From assembly GCA_016209525.1 (NCBI GenBank), contig JACQWK010000461.1, positions 1 through 37,698 on the forward strand: a stretch of DNA of 37,698 nt. The letters run 5' to 3'. The position numbers and the translations under genes are program-made. The notes below the pieces were generated by a model that was not told the DNA's origin, ran no database searches, and was given only the letters and a program-made list of their open reading frames with translations. This document shows, piece after piece, positions 26,501 through 34,300 of the stretch. Every line of letters begins with the position of its first letter. The stretch's first letter is position 1. The stretch comes from Verrucomicrobiota bacterium (GTDB lineage: Bacteria > Verrucomicrobiota > Verrucomicrobiia > Limisphaerales > SIBE01).

Positions 26501-26593
26501 GATTTGCATTATCAAGTCAGCAACCAAATGCTGGCTTGGCCGCAGTCTACAATCCACTTGGAAACTTCTTTGGACGTGGTAGTTTCGCCATAG
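23504..26593 (+). CDS. Secreted protein with carboxypeptidase-regulatory-like repeats
   Basis: 1029 aa. The N-terminus (MKSLYRFGQ, hydrophobic LPCTLAIAIAY, then a short region ending PVAQT) is a plausible export signal. ATG 23504 has a good AAGGA site. At least five beta-sandwich CarboxypepD_reg-like modules follow, at about 45-95, 130-205, 225-290, 305-370 and 500-580. Each carries a G-x-V/I-x-D-x-x-G-x-P-x-x-x-A/G-x-V core with TDAEG/TDAKG-x-F/W-x-F/M. A C-terminal domain (about 900-1029, with LKPGEGATLFIKVKVARGYSI and VRCDLHYQVSNQML) resembles the N-terminal DsbD/DsbC-like immunoglobulin fold, but with only one cysteine left, so redox activity is unlikely. No enzyme motif is seen; a carbohydrate- or protein-binding surface role is possible. 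Nearest gene downstream begins 300 bp away after two repeat elements. Confidence 0.88.
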   Translation: MKSLYRFGQLPGFLPCTLAIAIAYLRELDPVAQTPASNQATLIITVNRRDGNQPLAGVRVSVRLGDKSEPVGASETDAAGKCTVKWTKDWKGAVLARAEKSGFAPLQMSWQGIAEEDAPPEEFTFLLSPSETVGGRLLDQAGQPVADARISLNFPQRLTGPRVPVDGFTVQTDAEGRWKMEIVPAGVTSLRVTATHPNCVAPDGSKDVQPSLASLRDQSSVIRLERVLELSGRVLSPEGKPVSGAKVVRGSEWGIMGVEDNMSTETDAKGEFRFERLKAGKVMIVAEAPGFGPAIANAEVRVGAPPVELRLQAPHVLRGLIKDLAGKPIEGVRIRADDWERYRYPGWEATTDAEGRFVFSNMPPGTVSLDITKAGYMGRLMHRFTVGEPEQILALGPILRLHGRVLDAATGEPVAQFKMTPGWPRQVFREGKLENSGGEWANYDTKQFGKGAYDWTFNRPIVAGTTQPYDFLLRVEAEGYDPGMSRAFKPDEGDATFDFQLKKGTGLKGLVKLPDGTPVANAKVYAFTGYNWPYMQNGLVQGGSRATEYITGPDGSFKMSKPIEPMNLLVVHDWGLAEHETGGLETSEEIVLHRWAGIRGILRVGNQIGAKQKVALRFPTRYERQGEGLRQKMTGPRNYEVVTDEQGRFEFDRVPAGEIGIVRVIDLPRPSGVGISFGDVWGGCPAGAVRVKPGERADIALGGDGCVVTAQLLPPENLKQPVDWANGQFMISLAGPKIEPPAKSTADRLQTWLDEWFWSDAGRNWRRWLVGTPQVMGDGMIPGFAGSWYVKVETDGRIRIEDLPPGEYLLNGWLNGPPVSEGRFQQPGRAVATLRHPFKVPEPASGRDAVPVDLGRISLDRAEEPPTPAPRPPASPQGWDPNDPISAIQVAEPDLSRLLTASASVHPTKLKPGEGATLFIKVKVARGYSIAALAEGTETKGATTINVELPEKLSAEGSWQARQPFMPGRSLPMYYREVAFSRPLKLASDAKAGQVNVRCDLHYQVSNQMLAWPQSTIHLETSLDVVVSP

Positions 26594-26627
26594 AAAAACC
26601 ATCCGAATCGAATCGCAAAAAGTCTCG

Positions 26628-26724
26628 ATGAACCAACCCACCCTTACCCCTCCCAGGAGGGGAACTACCGTTGTCTGCACGATGTGTTGCTCCACTCCTG
26701 GGAGGGGTACGGGGGTGGATTTCA
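26628..26724. repeat. Palindromic repeat, family B (copy 2)
   Basis: Same element as at 218-313: opens ATGAACC, contains CCCCTCCCAGGAGGGGA, and ends with the complement (CTCCTGGGAGGGG...GGATTTCA). It begins 35 bp after the preceding stop codon. Confidence 0.82.
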
Positions 26725-26814
26725 CAGCGCCATACGCAGTTCAAAAGAACCAGCAACTTTCTCCGTTCGTGGGCAATCCCCACGCCCAAAGGGCGCGCAT
26801 TGGGACCATGAACC

Positions 26815-26884
26815 GTAGCCGCCGACGCGAGGAGGCGGGTTTTGGTTTTAACCCAGGTGTCCGCCTGGTTGCGTCGGCGGCTAC
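26815..26884. repeat. Palindromic repeat, family A (copy 2, complete)
   Basis: 70-bp element from GTAGCCGCCGACGCGAGGAG to GCGTCGGCGGCTAC, with nearly perfect arms. It ends 13 bp before the likely start of the next gene. Confidence 0.85.
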
Positions 26885-26897
26885 GAATGTAAGGTTC

Positions 26898-27290
26898 GTG
26901 GAGAGCAAATCTCGAATCGGGCCCAGACTCGTCTGGTGGCTGACCGTGTTGGCTGTCTCCATGGGTTTGCTCCGCGCCGCCGACCTTTCGCAGCTCAAGG
27001 TTCTCTATGTCGGCGATGCCGCTTCGCCGCGAGCGGCCGATTTCAAGGCGTTCCTTGAGTTGAATGCAGGCCAGGCAGCCGTCGCAAACCGAAATGGATT
27101 TGACCCACGCCAGGCGGCTGGTTTCGACGTTGTGCTGCTGGATTGGCCGCAAACCGGCCAACAGCTCGACTCGCCGTCGCACAAGTCTCCGCTGGGTCCC
27201 CGCGACCAGTGGGTCAAGCCGACTGTCCTCTTGGGAAGCGCCGGGCTCAACCTGGCCGTGGCCTGGATGGCCAAAGGCGGTTCAGGGTGA
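26898..27290 (+). CDS. Secreted ThuA-like protein, 5' part up to an in-frame TGA
   Basis: 131 codons from GTG 26898 to TGA 27288-27290. The start is chosen because everything upstream in frame is repeat DNA; ATG 26960 is an alternative. The N-terminus is a signal peptide (basic SRIGPR, hydrophobic LVWWLTVLAVSMGLL, ending RAA). The mature part begins LKVLYVGDAASPRAADFKAFLE and has FDVVLLDWP and KPTVLLGSAGLNLAVAW, consistent with the first half of a ThuA/class I glutamine-amidotransferase-like Rossmann fold; function unknown. The frame is interrupted by one TGA after GGSG, then stays open for another 307 codons in the same phase. This and the next entry are therefore one gene. Either a nonsense mutation, a sequence error, or recoding (see findings) explains it. 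Confidence 0.7.
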   Translation: MESKSRIGPRLVWWLTVLAVSMGLLRAADLSQLKVLYVGDAASPRAADFKAFLELNAGQAAVANRNGFDPRQAAGFDVVLLDWPQTGQQLDSPSHKSPLGPRDQWVKPTVLLGSAGLNLAVAWMAKGGSG

Positions 27291-27325
27291 ACGTGCCTCG
27301 ACCCTTTCGCGTACGGGTTACGCGA
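27288..27325 (+). promoter_or_regulatory. In-frame TGA followed by SECIS-like hairpin (candidate)
   Basis: The TGA at 27288-27290 is followed after 16 nt by a perfect 7-bp stem, TCGCGTA (27307-27313) and TACGCGA (27319-27325), with a 5-nt loop CGGGT. The apical loop starts 23 nt after the TGA and has G in its second position. These values fall within the bacterial SECIS rules I recall (loop 3-14 nt, 16-37 nt from the UGA, a G among the first two loop bases). A chance palindrome is possible. Confidence 0.35.
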
Positions 27326-27329
27326 GCAC

Positions 27330-28214
27330 TTGATTTTCAAAAAGCCGCTGCGAATCAACGTCGGCCGGAAAATTCAACGGAGAACACCCAGCGCCTGGGC
27401 CGGAGAAGTCTCCGAACGCACGGTCGAAGTTCTGCCGCTCGTCAGCGATGCCAACCGCCAGGGCGTCCCGGGTTGGTGCACGTACTCGGATGATTTTGCG
27501 GATTTGCCGGAGGTGGAATTCTTCTGCGGTGGGATCAATACCAAGACCGTGACGGCCGCCGCGTGGTGGCGTCAAGGAAACCTCCTGCATTTTGGCTTTG
27601 ATCTTTCTCCAAGCGAAATGAACGAGACCGGCCAAGCCATGTTGCTCAACAGCATCGCTTACGTTAGCCGCTTCACCGAGGACCAGCCCATCGCCGTCAC
27701 GCCGTCGGTCTTCGCAGGTCCGGTGCCTCGCCTCCGGAACTCCCTCAAGCGATTGCTGGCGCGCGATTCCGTGCAGCTCGAAAGCGTTGAATACATGCTG
27801 GCCCCTTCCGTGATTACCGCGCTCCGCGAAAAAGGCTCTGCCGCGCTGCGCGAATGGCTGAATCAAAACGGCGACTTTCTTTATCCCGAAACCGATGGCC
27901 GGCTCGCCGTGGATTCGGAAGCGATCTCTTTCCACACGCCGCCTGCCCAGGCCGAATTCATCGAGAAGGCGATCGGAGCTTTGCGCGAAAGCGGCTCCAG
28001 GGCCCAGACCGCCGCCTCCTTGCTTCGCCGGTATGCTCCGGATGGACCGAGTGACGGCGCCGCTCAGGCTTGGGAAAAATGGTGGACGGAGAACGGACCT
28101 TACCTTTTCTTCAGCGAAGCCGGCGGCTACCGCTATTACGTGGATCCCTTGGCCAAGAAACGCGGCGTCCCCACTCGTGAACTGCGCGGTCCCGCCCGCT
28201 CCAGCGTCCGCTGA
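27330..28214 (+). CDS. Secreted ThuA-like protein, 3' part after the in-frame TGA
   Basis: Continuation of the gene at 26898 in the same phase; the sense frame actually resumes at 27291 with TCLDPFAYGLREH, and 27330 is only the first start-type codon (TTG). It contains PGWCTYSDDFADLPEVEFFCGGINTK in pieces and AAWWRQGNLLHFGFDLSPSEMNETGQAMLLNSIAYVSRF, the latter resembling the end of ThuA-like and glycoside-trimming type folds in PVC bacteria. The C-terminal third (about 28000-28214) is helical and charged with no known motif. If the TGA truly stops translation, this half has no good ribosome site and would be dead. Coding character (codon-position GC, protein-like composition) is maintained past the TGA. 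Confidence 0.6.
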   Translation: MIFKKPLRINVGRKIQRRTPSAWAGEVSERTVEVLPLVSDANRQGVPGWCTYSDDFADLPEVEFFCGGINTKTVTAAAWWRQGNLLHFGFDLSPSEMNETGQAMLLNSIAYVSRFTEDQPIAVTPSVFAGPVPRLRNSLKRLLARDSVQLESVEYMLAPSVITALREKGSAALREWLNQNGDFLYPETDGRLAVDSEAISFHTPPAQAEFIEKAIGALRESGSRAQTAASLLRRYAPDGPSDGAAQAWEKWWTENGPYLFFSEAGGYRYYVDPLAKKRGVPTRELRGPARSSVR

Positions 28215-28384
28215 CGGCGCAACGTATCTTTCCGCAACCCGCTCAAACCCTCCTGCTCCCGTTGGCGAGATTCGAACGGCCGTGGAACTGGACTGGCCCC
28301 GTCGAACGGCGGAGCGGTCCCAACCCATTTCCACGAGGCCAGACCACCTGAGTCTCTTAGCGCCTGTCCTGGAATTGTCTTCCG

Positions 28385-28482
28385 GGTGGAACAGGCCACC
28401 GGCCTGTTTCGGCGGGCTACCAGCCCGCCGGGCCTGTTGGCGGCAAGTTACCGTCAAAAACGGGCTGGTAGCCCGTTCCACC
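28385..28482. repeat. Palindromic repeat, family E
   Basis: A 98-bp element bounded by GGTGGAAC and GTTCCACC, with inner palindromes ACAGGCCACCGGCCTGTT, GGCGGGCTACCAGCCCGCC and ACGGGCTGGTAGCCCGT. It lies just upstream of the M64 peptidase gene, and the spurious 5' extension of that frame translates it. Confidence 0.8.
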
Positions 28483-28571
28483 CACTTTTTAGACAGTCTC
28501 TCGGCGTGAATTCGTGTTCACTGGCGGATTCTGACGTTTCTTTCGCAATGGTTTCCCATACGATCACCGCC

Positions 28572-29990
28572 ATGTTCACGAGATTCTCCGTCGGTTTGAG
28601 GCTTTCCTTGGTTGTTTGCCTGTCTGCCGCAGCCGCCTTCGCCCAATCCACGGTGCCGCGCACAATGCGGGTCGATTACTATCACACCGGCAATGCGACC
28701 CAGGAAATGTTCAGCGTCGATCGCGCCATGATCGAGCCGCTCTCCTGGCCGGGCCATCTCTCGAAGGCCATCGACGATACGAATCTGGGCAAATACCTTT
28801 TTGAAGTTCGTGAGCGGCGCACCAATCGCATGCTGTACTCACGGGGCTTCGCTTCGATCTACGGCGAGTGGGAAACGACCGATGAAGCCAAGACCGTAAA
28901 CCGCACGTTTCATGAATCGCTGCGCTTTCCGGAGCCTCCCGCGCCTGTGCAAATCCTCCTGAAGAAGCGCGATGGCAATAACGCCTTCCGCGAGGTCTGG
29001 TCCACGATGATCGATCCGAGAGATCTGTTCGTGGATCGTTCCAAGCCTTCTCCGCCCAGCCCTCTCATCGAAATCCAAAAGAGCGGCGATTCGGCGGCCA
29101 AGGTCGATTTTTTGATTTTGGGCGACGGCTATACGGTTCAGGAATTGAAAAAGTTCGAAACCGACGCGCGGCGACTGGCCGAGATTCTTTTCTCAACGCC
29201 GCCATTCAAGGAACGACGCAAGGATTTTAACGTTTGGGCGCTTTGCCCGCCGGCGGCGGAATCGGGCATCTCGCGTCCCTCGACCGGCATTCACCGCGCG
29301 TCGCCGCTCGGCGCGACGTACGACGCGTTCGGTTCGGAACGCTACATCTTGACTTTCGATAATCGCGCGTTTCGCACCGTGGCTCAATTCGCCCCGTATG
29401 AGTTTGTGGAGATTTTGACGAATACGCGCACGTATGGCGGCGGCGGCATTCACAATCTCTACGGCACGGTGGCGGTGGACAGCGCGCAAGCGCCGTACGT
29501 TTTCGTCCACGAGTTCGGCCATCATTTCGCCGGGCTGGCCGACGAGTATTACACCTCGCCCGTCGCCTACGCCTCGCCGACGGTCAAGGTTGAGCCGTGG
29601 GAGCCGAACGCCACGGCGCTCCTTGAGGCGAAGGATTTGAAATGGAAGGACCTGATCGAAGCGGACACGCCGGTGCCCACGGCGTGGCTCAAGGCGGAGT
29701 TCGAAAAACACTCGCGCGAGTATCAGAACCGGCGCGCCAAAATCCGCGCGGAGAACCGGCCCGAAGAAGAGATGGAGGCGCTCTTCCGCGAAAATCGCGA
29801 ATTTGAAGCAAAACTGTTCGGCCAGGAAAAACACCGCGGCAAAGTGGGCGCTTTCGAAGGCGCGATGTACGAAGTCAAAGGATATTACCGGCCGGAGATC
29901 GACTGCATCATGTTCACGCGCAGCCCGGCGTTCTGCGCCGTCTGCCGCCGCGCCATCGAACGCGTCATTGATCTTTACGCTGGGCCGTAG
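28572..29990 (+). CDS. Secreted M64 (IgA-peptidase-like) zinc metallopeptidase
   Basis: 472 aa from ATG 28572; ATG 28548 is an equal alternative. The longer frame to 28386 is repeat DNA. The N-terminus is a signal peptide (FTRFSVGLRLSLVVCLSA, then AAFAQS). An N-terminal beta domain (about 25-165, TMRVDYYHTGN, FEVRERRTNRMLYSRGF) precedes the peptidase domain. That domain has KVDFLILGDGYT and HEFGHHFAGLADEYY, giving H313, E314, H317 and D324. This is the M64 pattern (HExxHxxGxxDEY). Family members include an IgA-cleaving enzyme from a gut bacterium; here an environmental protein target is more likely. The C-terminal CIMFTRSPAFCAVCRRAIE motif with three cysteines is conserved in the family. The TAG stop (29988-29990) lies inside a family A repeat. 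Confidence 0.9.
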   Translation: MFTRFSVGLRLSLVVCLSAAAAFAQSTVPRTMRVDYYHTGNATQEMFSVDRAMIEPLSWPGHLSKAIDDTNLGKYLFEVRERRTNRMLYSRGFASIYGEWETTDEAKTVNRTFHESLRFPEPPAPVQILLKKRDGNNAFREVWSTMIDPRDLFVDRSKPSPPSPLIEIQKSGDSAAKVDFLILGDGYTVQELKKFETDARRLAEILFSTPPFKERRKDFNVWALCPPAAESGISRPSTGIHRASPLGATYDAFGSERYILTFDNRAFRTVAQFAPYEFVEILTNTRTYGGGGIHNLYGTVAVDSAQAPYVFVHEFGHHFAGLADEYYTSPVAYASPTVKVEPWEPNATALLEAKDLKWKDLIEADTPVPTAWLKAEFEKHSREYQNRRAKIRAENRPEEEMEALFRENREFEAKLFGQEKHRGKVGAFEGAMYEVKGYYRPEIDCIMFTRSPAFCAVCRRAIERVIDLYAGP

Positions 29991-30056
29991 CCGCCGACGT
30001 GAGGAGGCGGATTTCGGTTTGAACCACAGCGTCCGCCTCGTCACCTCGGCGGCTAC
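29987..30056. repeat. Palindromic repeat, family A (copy 3, complete)
   Basis: 70-bp element from GTAGCCGCCGACGTGAGGAG to CACCTCGGCGGCTAC. Its first four bases contain the TAG that terminates the M64 peptidase gene. Confidence 0.88.
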
Positions 30057-30080
30057 GATTCCACAGTGCTTGTCGAAGAA

Positions 30081-31247
30081 TCACAACTCCCAGTCGATCC
30101 CGCCAACCACCATGTTGGCCGCGTATTCGTTGGAGGCTCGGTTCGAGAGGTTCCTCTCGTGTTCGTACTCGGCGAACAGTTTCATCTTTTTCCAAAGTTG
30201 CCTTTCGCCTCGCACCGTCACGGTAAACGTCGTGAGTTCGCGCCGGGCAGCGCCCCCCCGATCGACGGTTTGGACCTGGTAGTCGTAGTAATTGACCCTG
30301 ACCTGTCCTCTCAGCATCCACGTTTCTGAGGAGTAACGAAGTTGTTCCGACAATTGGTAGCGATGATAATCAAAAAAGCCCGAACCGTTATCGACATTCA
30401 ATTCGAAAGCAAGCTTGGTATCGCTCCGCCACCGGCGCTGCTGGTCCCAGTAATGGCGATCGACGAACTCCCACTCGTGGATTTCAAAATCGAGCGACGA
30501 TTCCGGCACGATCGCGCCTCGTCGATCCACCTGCTCCCGCCGATCGTACATCCGCCGGCCAAACTCATACCCGAAACTGAGTGACGAACGCCGGCCATAC
30601 TGGCGTTCCAGGCTTAATTTTGGCCCTGCTTCCCAATAATCGTCGAGCGGTTCCAAGAGAAATTGGCGGGTCGCTGGGATATGCGATTGAAGCCGCCAAT
30701 TCTCCGACAGTTTCCTGGCGAGAAACGGCGTGGTTTTGATGCCGTGGCCTTTCAAGCGGAGGGTCGTCAACTCCGTCTCCGTCGCGGAAACATCGAACAC
30801 TTGGTTTTGGAAGACGTATTGCAGCTCAAGTCCGGTCTCCCAGGCGGTGCCAACTTCGAACTGAAGTTGGCTCGTGGCTACGAGAATCTGCTCCTTGTCC
30901 ACGCCGACTTCGTTCAAGTATCGATAATCATCGCCGCTCAGGAAAACATAAAACTGCGGGCCATCGATGGGCAGGCGGAGCAGCATGGCGTCGAATCCCA
31001 GCGCCCCAAAGGCACCGGACTCGTGCTTCGTCGGGCTGAGCAATACGTTGTCCTTGAAACCGAACCCTCCGCGCAAGTTAAGAGACTTGTCCCAGAGAAG
31101 CGATTCCTCGGAGAATTTCAAGCCTTGGCCTTGCGCTGTGAACGAGAACACGAGACTGAAACACAGCCAGAGGTGGAGCCAGCAGGTTTTGGCTCTATCA
31201 CAAATTTCGGATTTTGGTACCGGATTGCAGAATGCCCGCCTCGTCAC
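30081..31247 (-). CDS. Predicted outer-membrane beta-barrel protein
   Basis: About 388 aa, no named family recognised. After a hydrophobic segment (CWLHLWLCFSLVFSFTAQ) the protein is a run of alternating amphipathic strands, for example LSLERQYGRRSSLSFGYEFG, YRYLNEVGV, LRGQVRVNYYDYQVQ and KLFAEYEHERNLSN. Many turns are polar and strand ends aromatic. It closes with MVVGGIDWEL, near-canonical for a barrel terminus. The start is uncertain: the open frame runs back to 31469, overlapping the upstream gene, and there is no ATG in the expected place. I use GTG 31247, which lies inside a half copy of repeat A; GTG 31313 is the alternative. Same strand as the giant SGNH/propeller gene, 71 bp downstream of its stop, so co-transcription is likely. 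Confidence 0.72.
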   Translation of the reverse strand: MTRRAFCNPVPKSEICDRAKTCWLHLWLCFSLVFSFTAQGQGLKFSEESLLWDKSLNLRGGFGFKDNVLLSPTKHESGAFGALGFDAMLLRLPIDGPQFYVFLSGDDYRYLNEVGVDKEQILVATSQLQFEVGTAWETGLELQYVFQNQVFDVSATETELTTLRLKGHGIKTTPFLARKLSENWRLQSHIPATRQFLLEPLDDYWEAGPKLSLERQYGRRSSLSFGYEFGRRMYDRREQVDRRGAIVPESSLDFEIHEWEFVDRHYWDQQRRWRSDTKLAFELNVDNGSGFFDYHRYQLSEQLRYSSETWMLRGQVRVNYYDYQVQTVDRGGAARRELTTFTVTVRGERQLWKKMKLFAEYEHERNLSNRASNEYAANMVVGGIDWEL

Positions 31248-31260
31248 CTCGGCGGCTGCG
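31234..31260. repeat. Palindromic repeat, family A (right half only)
   Basis: CCCGCCTCGTCACCTCGGCG matches the right arm of the complete elements; the left arm is missing. It overlaps the presumed start region of the beta-barrel gene. Confidence 0.7.
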
Positions 31261-31318
31261 CATCGTCGGTTTCGGCAATGCTCGGAATCCGGATGCGGGC
31301 AGAGGTTCGCCACAAGAC

Positions 31319-34300
31319 TTACTCCGTGAGAAACGTTCCATCGTCCGTCTCGATCCGAACGTGATCCGGCAAGTTTTGCGCGTCGAGTTTGATAACGAAG
31401 GTGTGTGTGCCCGAGGATAAATCCATGTGGATCGGGCTGGTGGCCGCGTTTGGCCGGCTGTCGATCCACAGCCCCAGATAGCTCTGTGCGCTAAGATTCA
31501 AATGAACTTGGCCGGTTTTGGAGATTTGAAATCTCGCGGCGGCATAAACTGCTGAAGGTCCTCGGCCCGCGACGGATTTGAGCTTCGATTCCAATTCCTC
31601 CCTCGGAAGCCTGCCATCGACCCGCGCGAACGCAGGGCTCCAATCTCGGTCGGTCCAATGGCTCTTAAGGATTCTCTCATCACCGAACTGCGCGGCGTCA
31701 ATCGTCGCGGCGAACAGTTTCCAGAACCGGGCGACATTGCCCTTCGAGGCGTCGAACGGGCCCGGCTTGCCCAATTCCGACAGAAATCGGTACAGATCAA
31801 TCTGTTGATCGCTGTCCAGTACCTCCAGAAGTCCGGAAGGCATGATCGACCCTCCGGTGGCGCGTTTCTCGATCTGGCTCTTGGGAATCGGAATTTCTTT
31901 GTCGGTCGCGTCCCGAACGACGACTTCTTCGCGATTTTCCCGCACGAGAACCCCGGAGAATTCCTGCCCATCCTTCGTCTCGAGGATTGTCGAATGGTAG
32001 CCTTCCTTAACCTTCCTGTTCGGATAGTGCAACGACTCAATCAGGTAATCAATTTGTGCACTCGCGCCCAAAGAGGTCATGTCCGGCCCGACTTTGCCAC
32101 CCACGCCGCCGATGGCGCGAGCCAGCAGATCGAGCGGACGGTTGAGACGATGGTGCCAAGAGCCGACAACCCGAACCGCGGCGGCTCGGATGCGTCCGTC
32201 GTTTGCAGACAGCGCTCTCTCTAAGACATCGGGCTCCGCAACATCAATCGACTGGTACATCCGGAGGGCTTCGAGGAGCACTCTCTGAGGACGTGGTGCT
32301 GGCAGGTGGTCTGGTGGTTGCGGCTTCACCTTGCTGTTTGAACCGCCGGGCAAGGATGCTCCTTCAATTGGCAGGCTGGAAGATTCCCCCGCGTTACCGG
32401 AGTTCTCCTTGGTCCAGGCGGCCAGATCCGGCACGATGGCTGGGCCGCGTTCCGTCAGCACTCGGCGCGCCTGACGTTGGTTGAACGCGTTCGGCGACAG
32501 AAGTTGGTCCAACAGTTCGGCATTGCCGGCTCGATCGAGCTTCGGCCTGGCCACTAAAGGCCGGCCTTTCGCCGTGATTCGCCAAATGCGGCCATGTTCG
32601 TGGTCGCGGCGCGGATCACGAAAATCGACCTCGCCATGCTGAATGATGGGATTGGACCAATCGGCGATGTAAAGCGCGCCGTCCGGTCCGAATTTCACGT
32701 CCACTGGGCGGAAAGCCACGTCCGACGTGCGAAGGAGATCCGGCATCTCCCGGGTGACATACCCCGAACCCTGTTCGTTGATCGCAAAACGGACCACCCG
32801 GTGGGCGCGGAAATCACACGTGATTAAGCTGCCTTGCCACGCATCTGGGAAGTGCTGGCTTGCGACGATCTCGAGGCTGCAGAATTTTGGATAATTCCCC
32901 GGGCTCACGCTTTCCAAGATTCGGCCCGCGCCTGCGTAAGTTAGGTACATGGCGCCTGGGACGCCGTAGTTGATGCCCGCGCTTCCCGCCCCGTCCGTGA
33001 CAAACGATTGGCCAAAGGCGTCGAAATCATGGCCCCAGGAATTGACCCAGCCTTTGCAGTGGATGCCTAACTCAAGTGTGGGTGGCCGAAGATGGAAAAT
33101 GCCGCCGCTATTGAGCCGCACGACGCCGTGGGGCGTTTCGATGTGACTGTGAATGTAGATGGACTGGTTGAAATAGAGTTGGCCATCCGGGCCCCATCTC
33201 AAGGTGTGGAGGATATGATGAGTGTCTTCGGTGCCGAAGCCGGAAAGCACCACTCGCTTCTGATCCGCTTTCCCATCGCCGTCCAGGTCTTTGAAATGCA
33301 GCAATTCGGTGCTTTGTCCCACATAGGCGCCACCATCGCCAGGCTCGACACCGGTCGGGATGAGCAGGCCATCCGTGAAGACCGTTGATTTGTCGGACTT
33401 GCCGTCGCCATCGGTGTCTTCCAACACAAGGATCTTGTCATCGGCGACTTGGCCTGGCTGGATTTGCGGGTAAACGGATGAACTCGCCACCCAGAGGCGA
33501 CCCTGCGGATCAAAGTTGATTTGGATCGGCTTGGCCAATTGCGGATTTTCCGCGAAGAGTTCAATCTCGAAGCCGTTCGCGATCTCAAAATGTGGGGCAG
33601 ACATCTTGTCTGCCGGTTCGGGCGGCATCTTGCCGCTCGAAACTCGGGGCGAGGACGCCCCGCGAACGGGCAGGCTAGAAGCCTGCCCTACGGTTTCGGA
33701 TGCCTTCTGAGCCGACGGTTGATTTTCCAACCGGACGAGCTCGAAGGTGTGCTGCAGCGGCTTGACGAGTTCCGCAATTTTATCCTCCAACTCTTCGATG
33801 AGCGGATCAAACATGGGAATCTCCCTCGCGTTCTGCCCTTGTTCATTTTTGCGGAAGCCGAAGAGATAGGTTTGGTTTTGCGGACGCCAGCGGTGGAAGA
33901 AGAGCTCGTTTTTCTTGATCACTGTTTGACGGAGCTGCTCCGTTCGCGATTGAGGCGGTCCGCCGCTGATTCGCTGCGCCTTGGCCCATTCAGTGTGGTC
34001 GAGGCCCGCTAGAGCGTGTCCATCGATCTTCAACACGTAGGTGCCCGGCTTGAGTCCTGCGAATTGCAGCAGGTTTGGCGGTGTTCTTCTTGGGATGACA
34101 CTGTCGTCTCCCGGCGGCAAACAGACCTCGAGAAAATCCGCCGCCGCTTTGAATCGGACCGAATCGTCTTTCTTTTCCAACTCCTCCACCTGGATGAGGT
34201 TGCTGCCCCGCCGCAGCTTGCCGTCTTTGGTGATTCCCAGACGCCAGGTTGTCGGATTCCAGCCCAAGCCCATCTCGATAATCTCGGCCAGACGCCAATA

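Noticed and set aside
27241-27340. Programmed frameshift in the ThuA-like gene
   Set aside because: Both halves are in the same reading phase, so only the TGA needs explaining.
27318-28481. 387-codon minus-strand frame opposite the interrupted ThuA-like gene
   Set aside because: I considered it as the true gene because the plus frame has a TGA. It is arginine/glycine-rich, begins in repeat E and shows no domain, whereas the plus strand reads as a signal peptide and a Rossmann-like fold.
26815-30056. CRISPR-like array from recurring ~26-bp repeats
   Set aside because: Copies are kilobases apart, inverted within each element and lack regular spacers; they are palindromic dispersed repeats.
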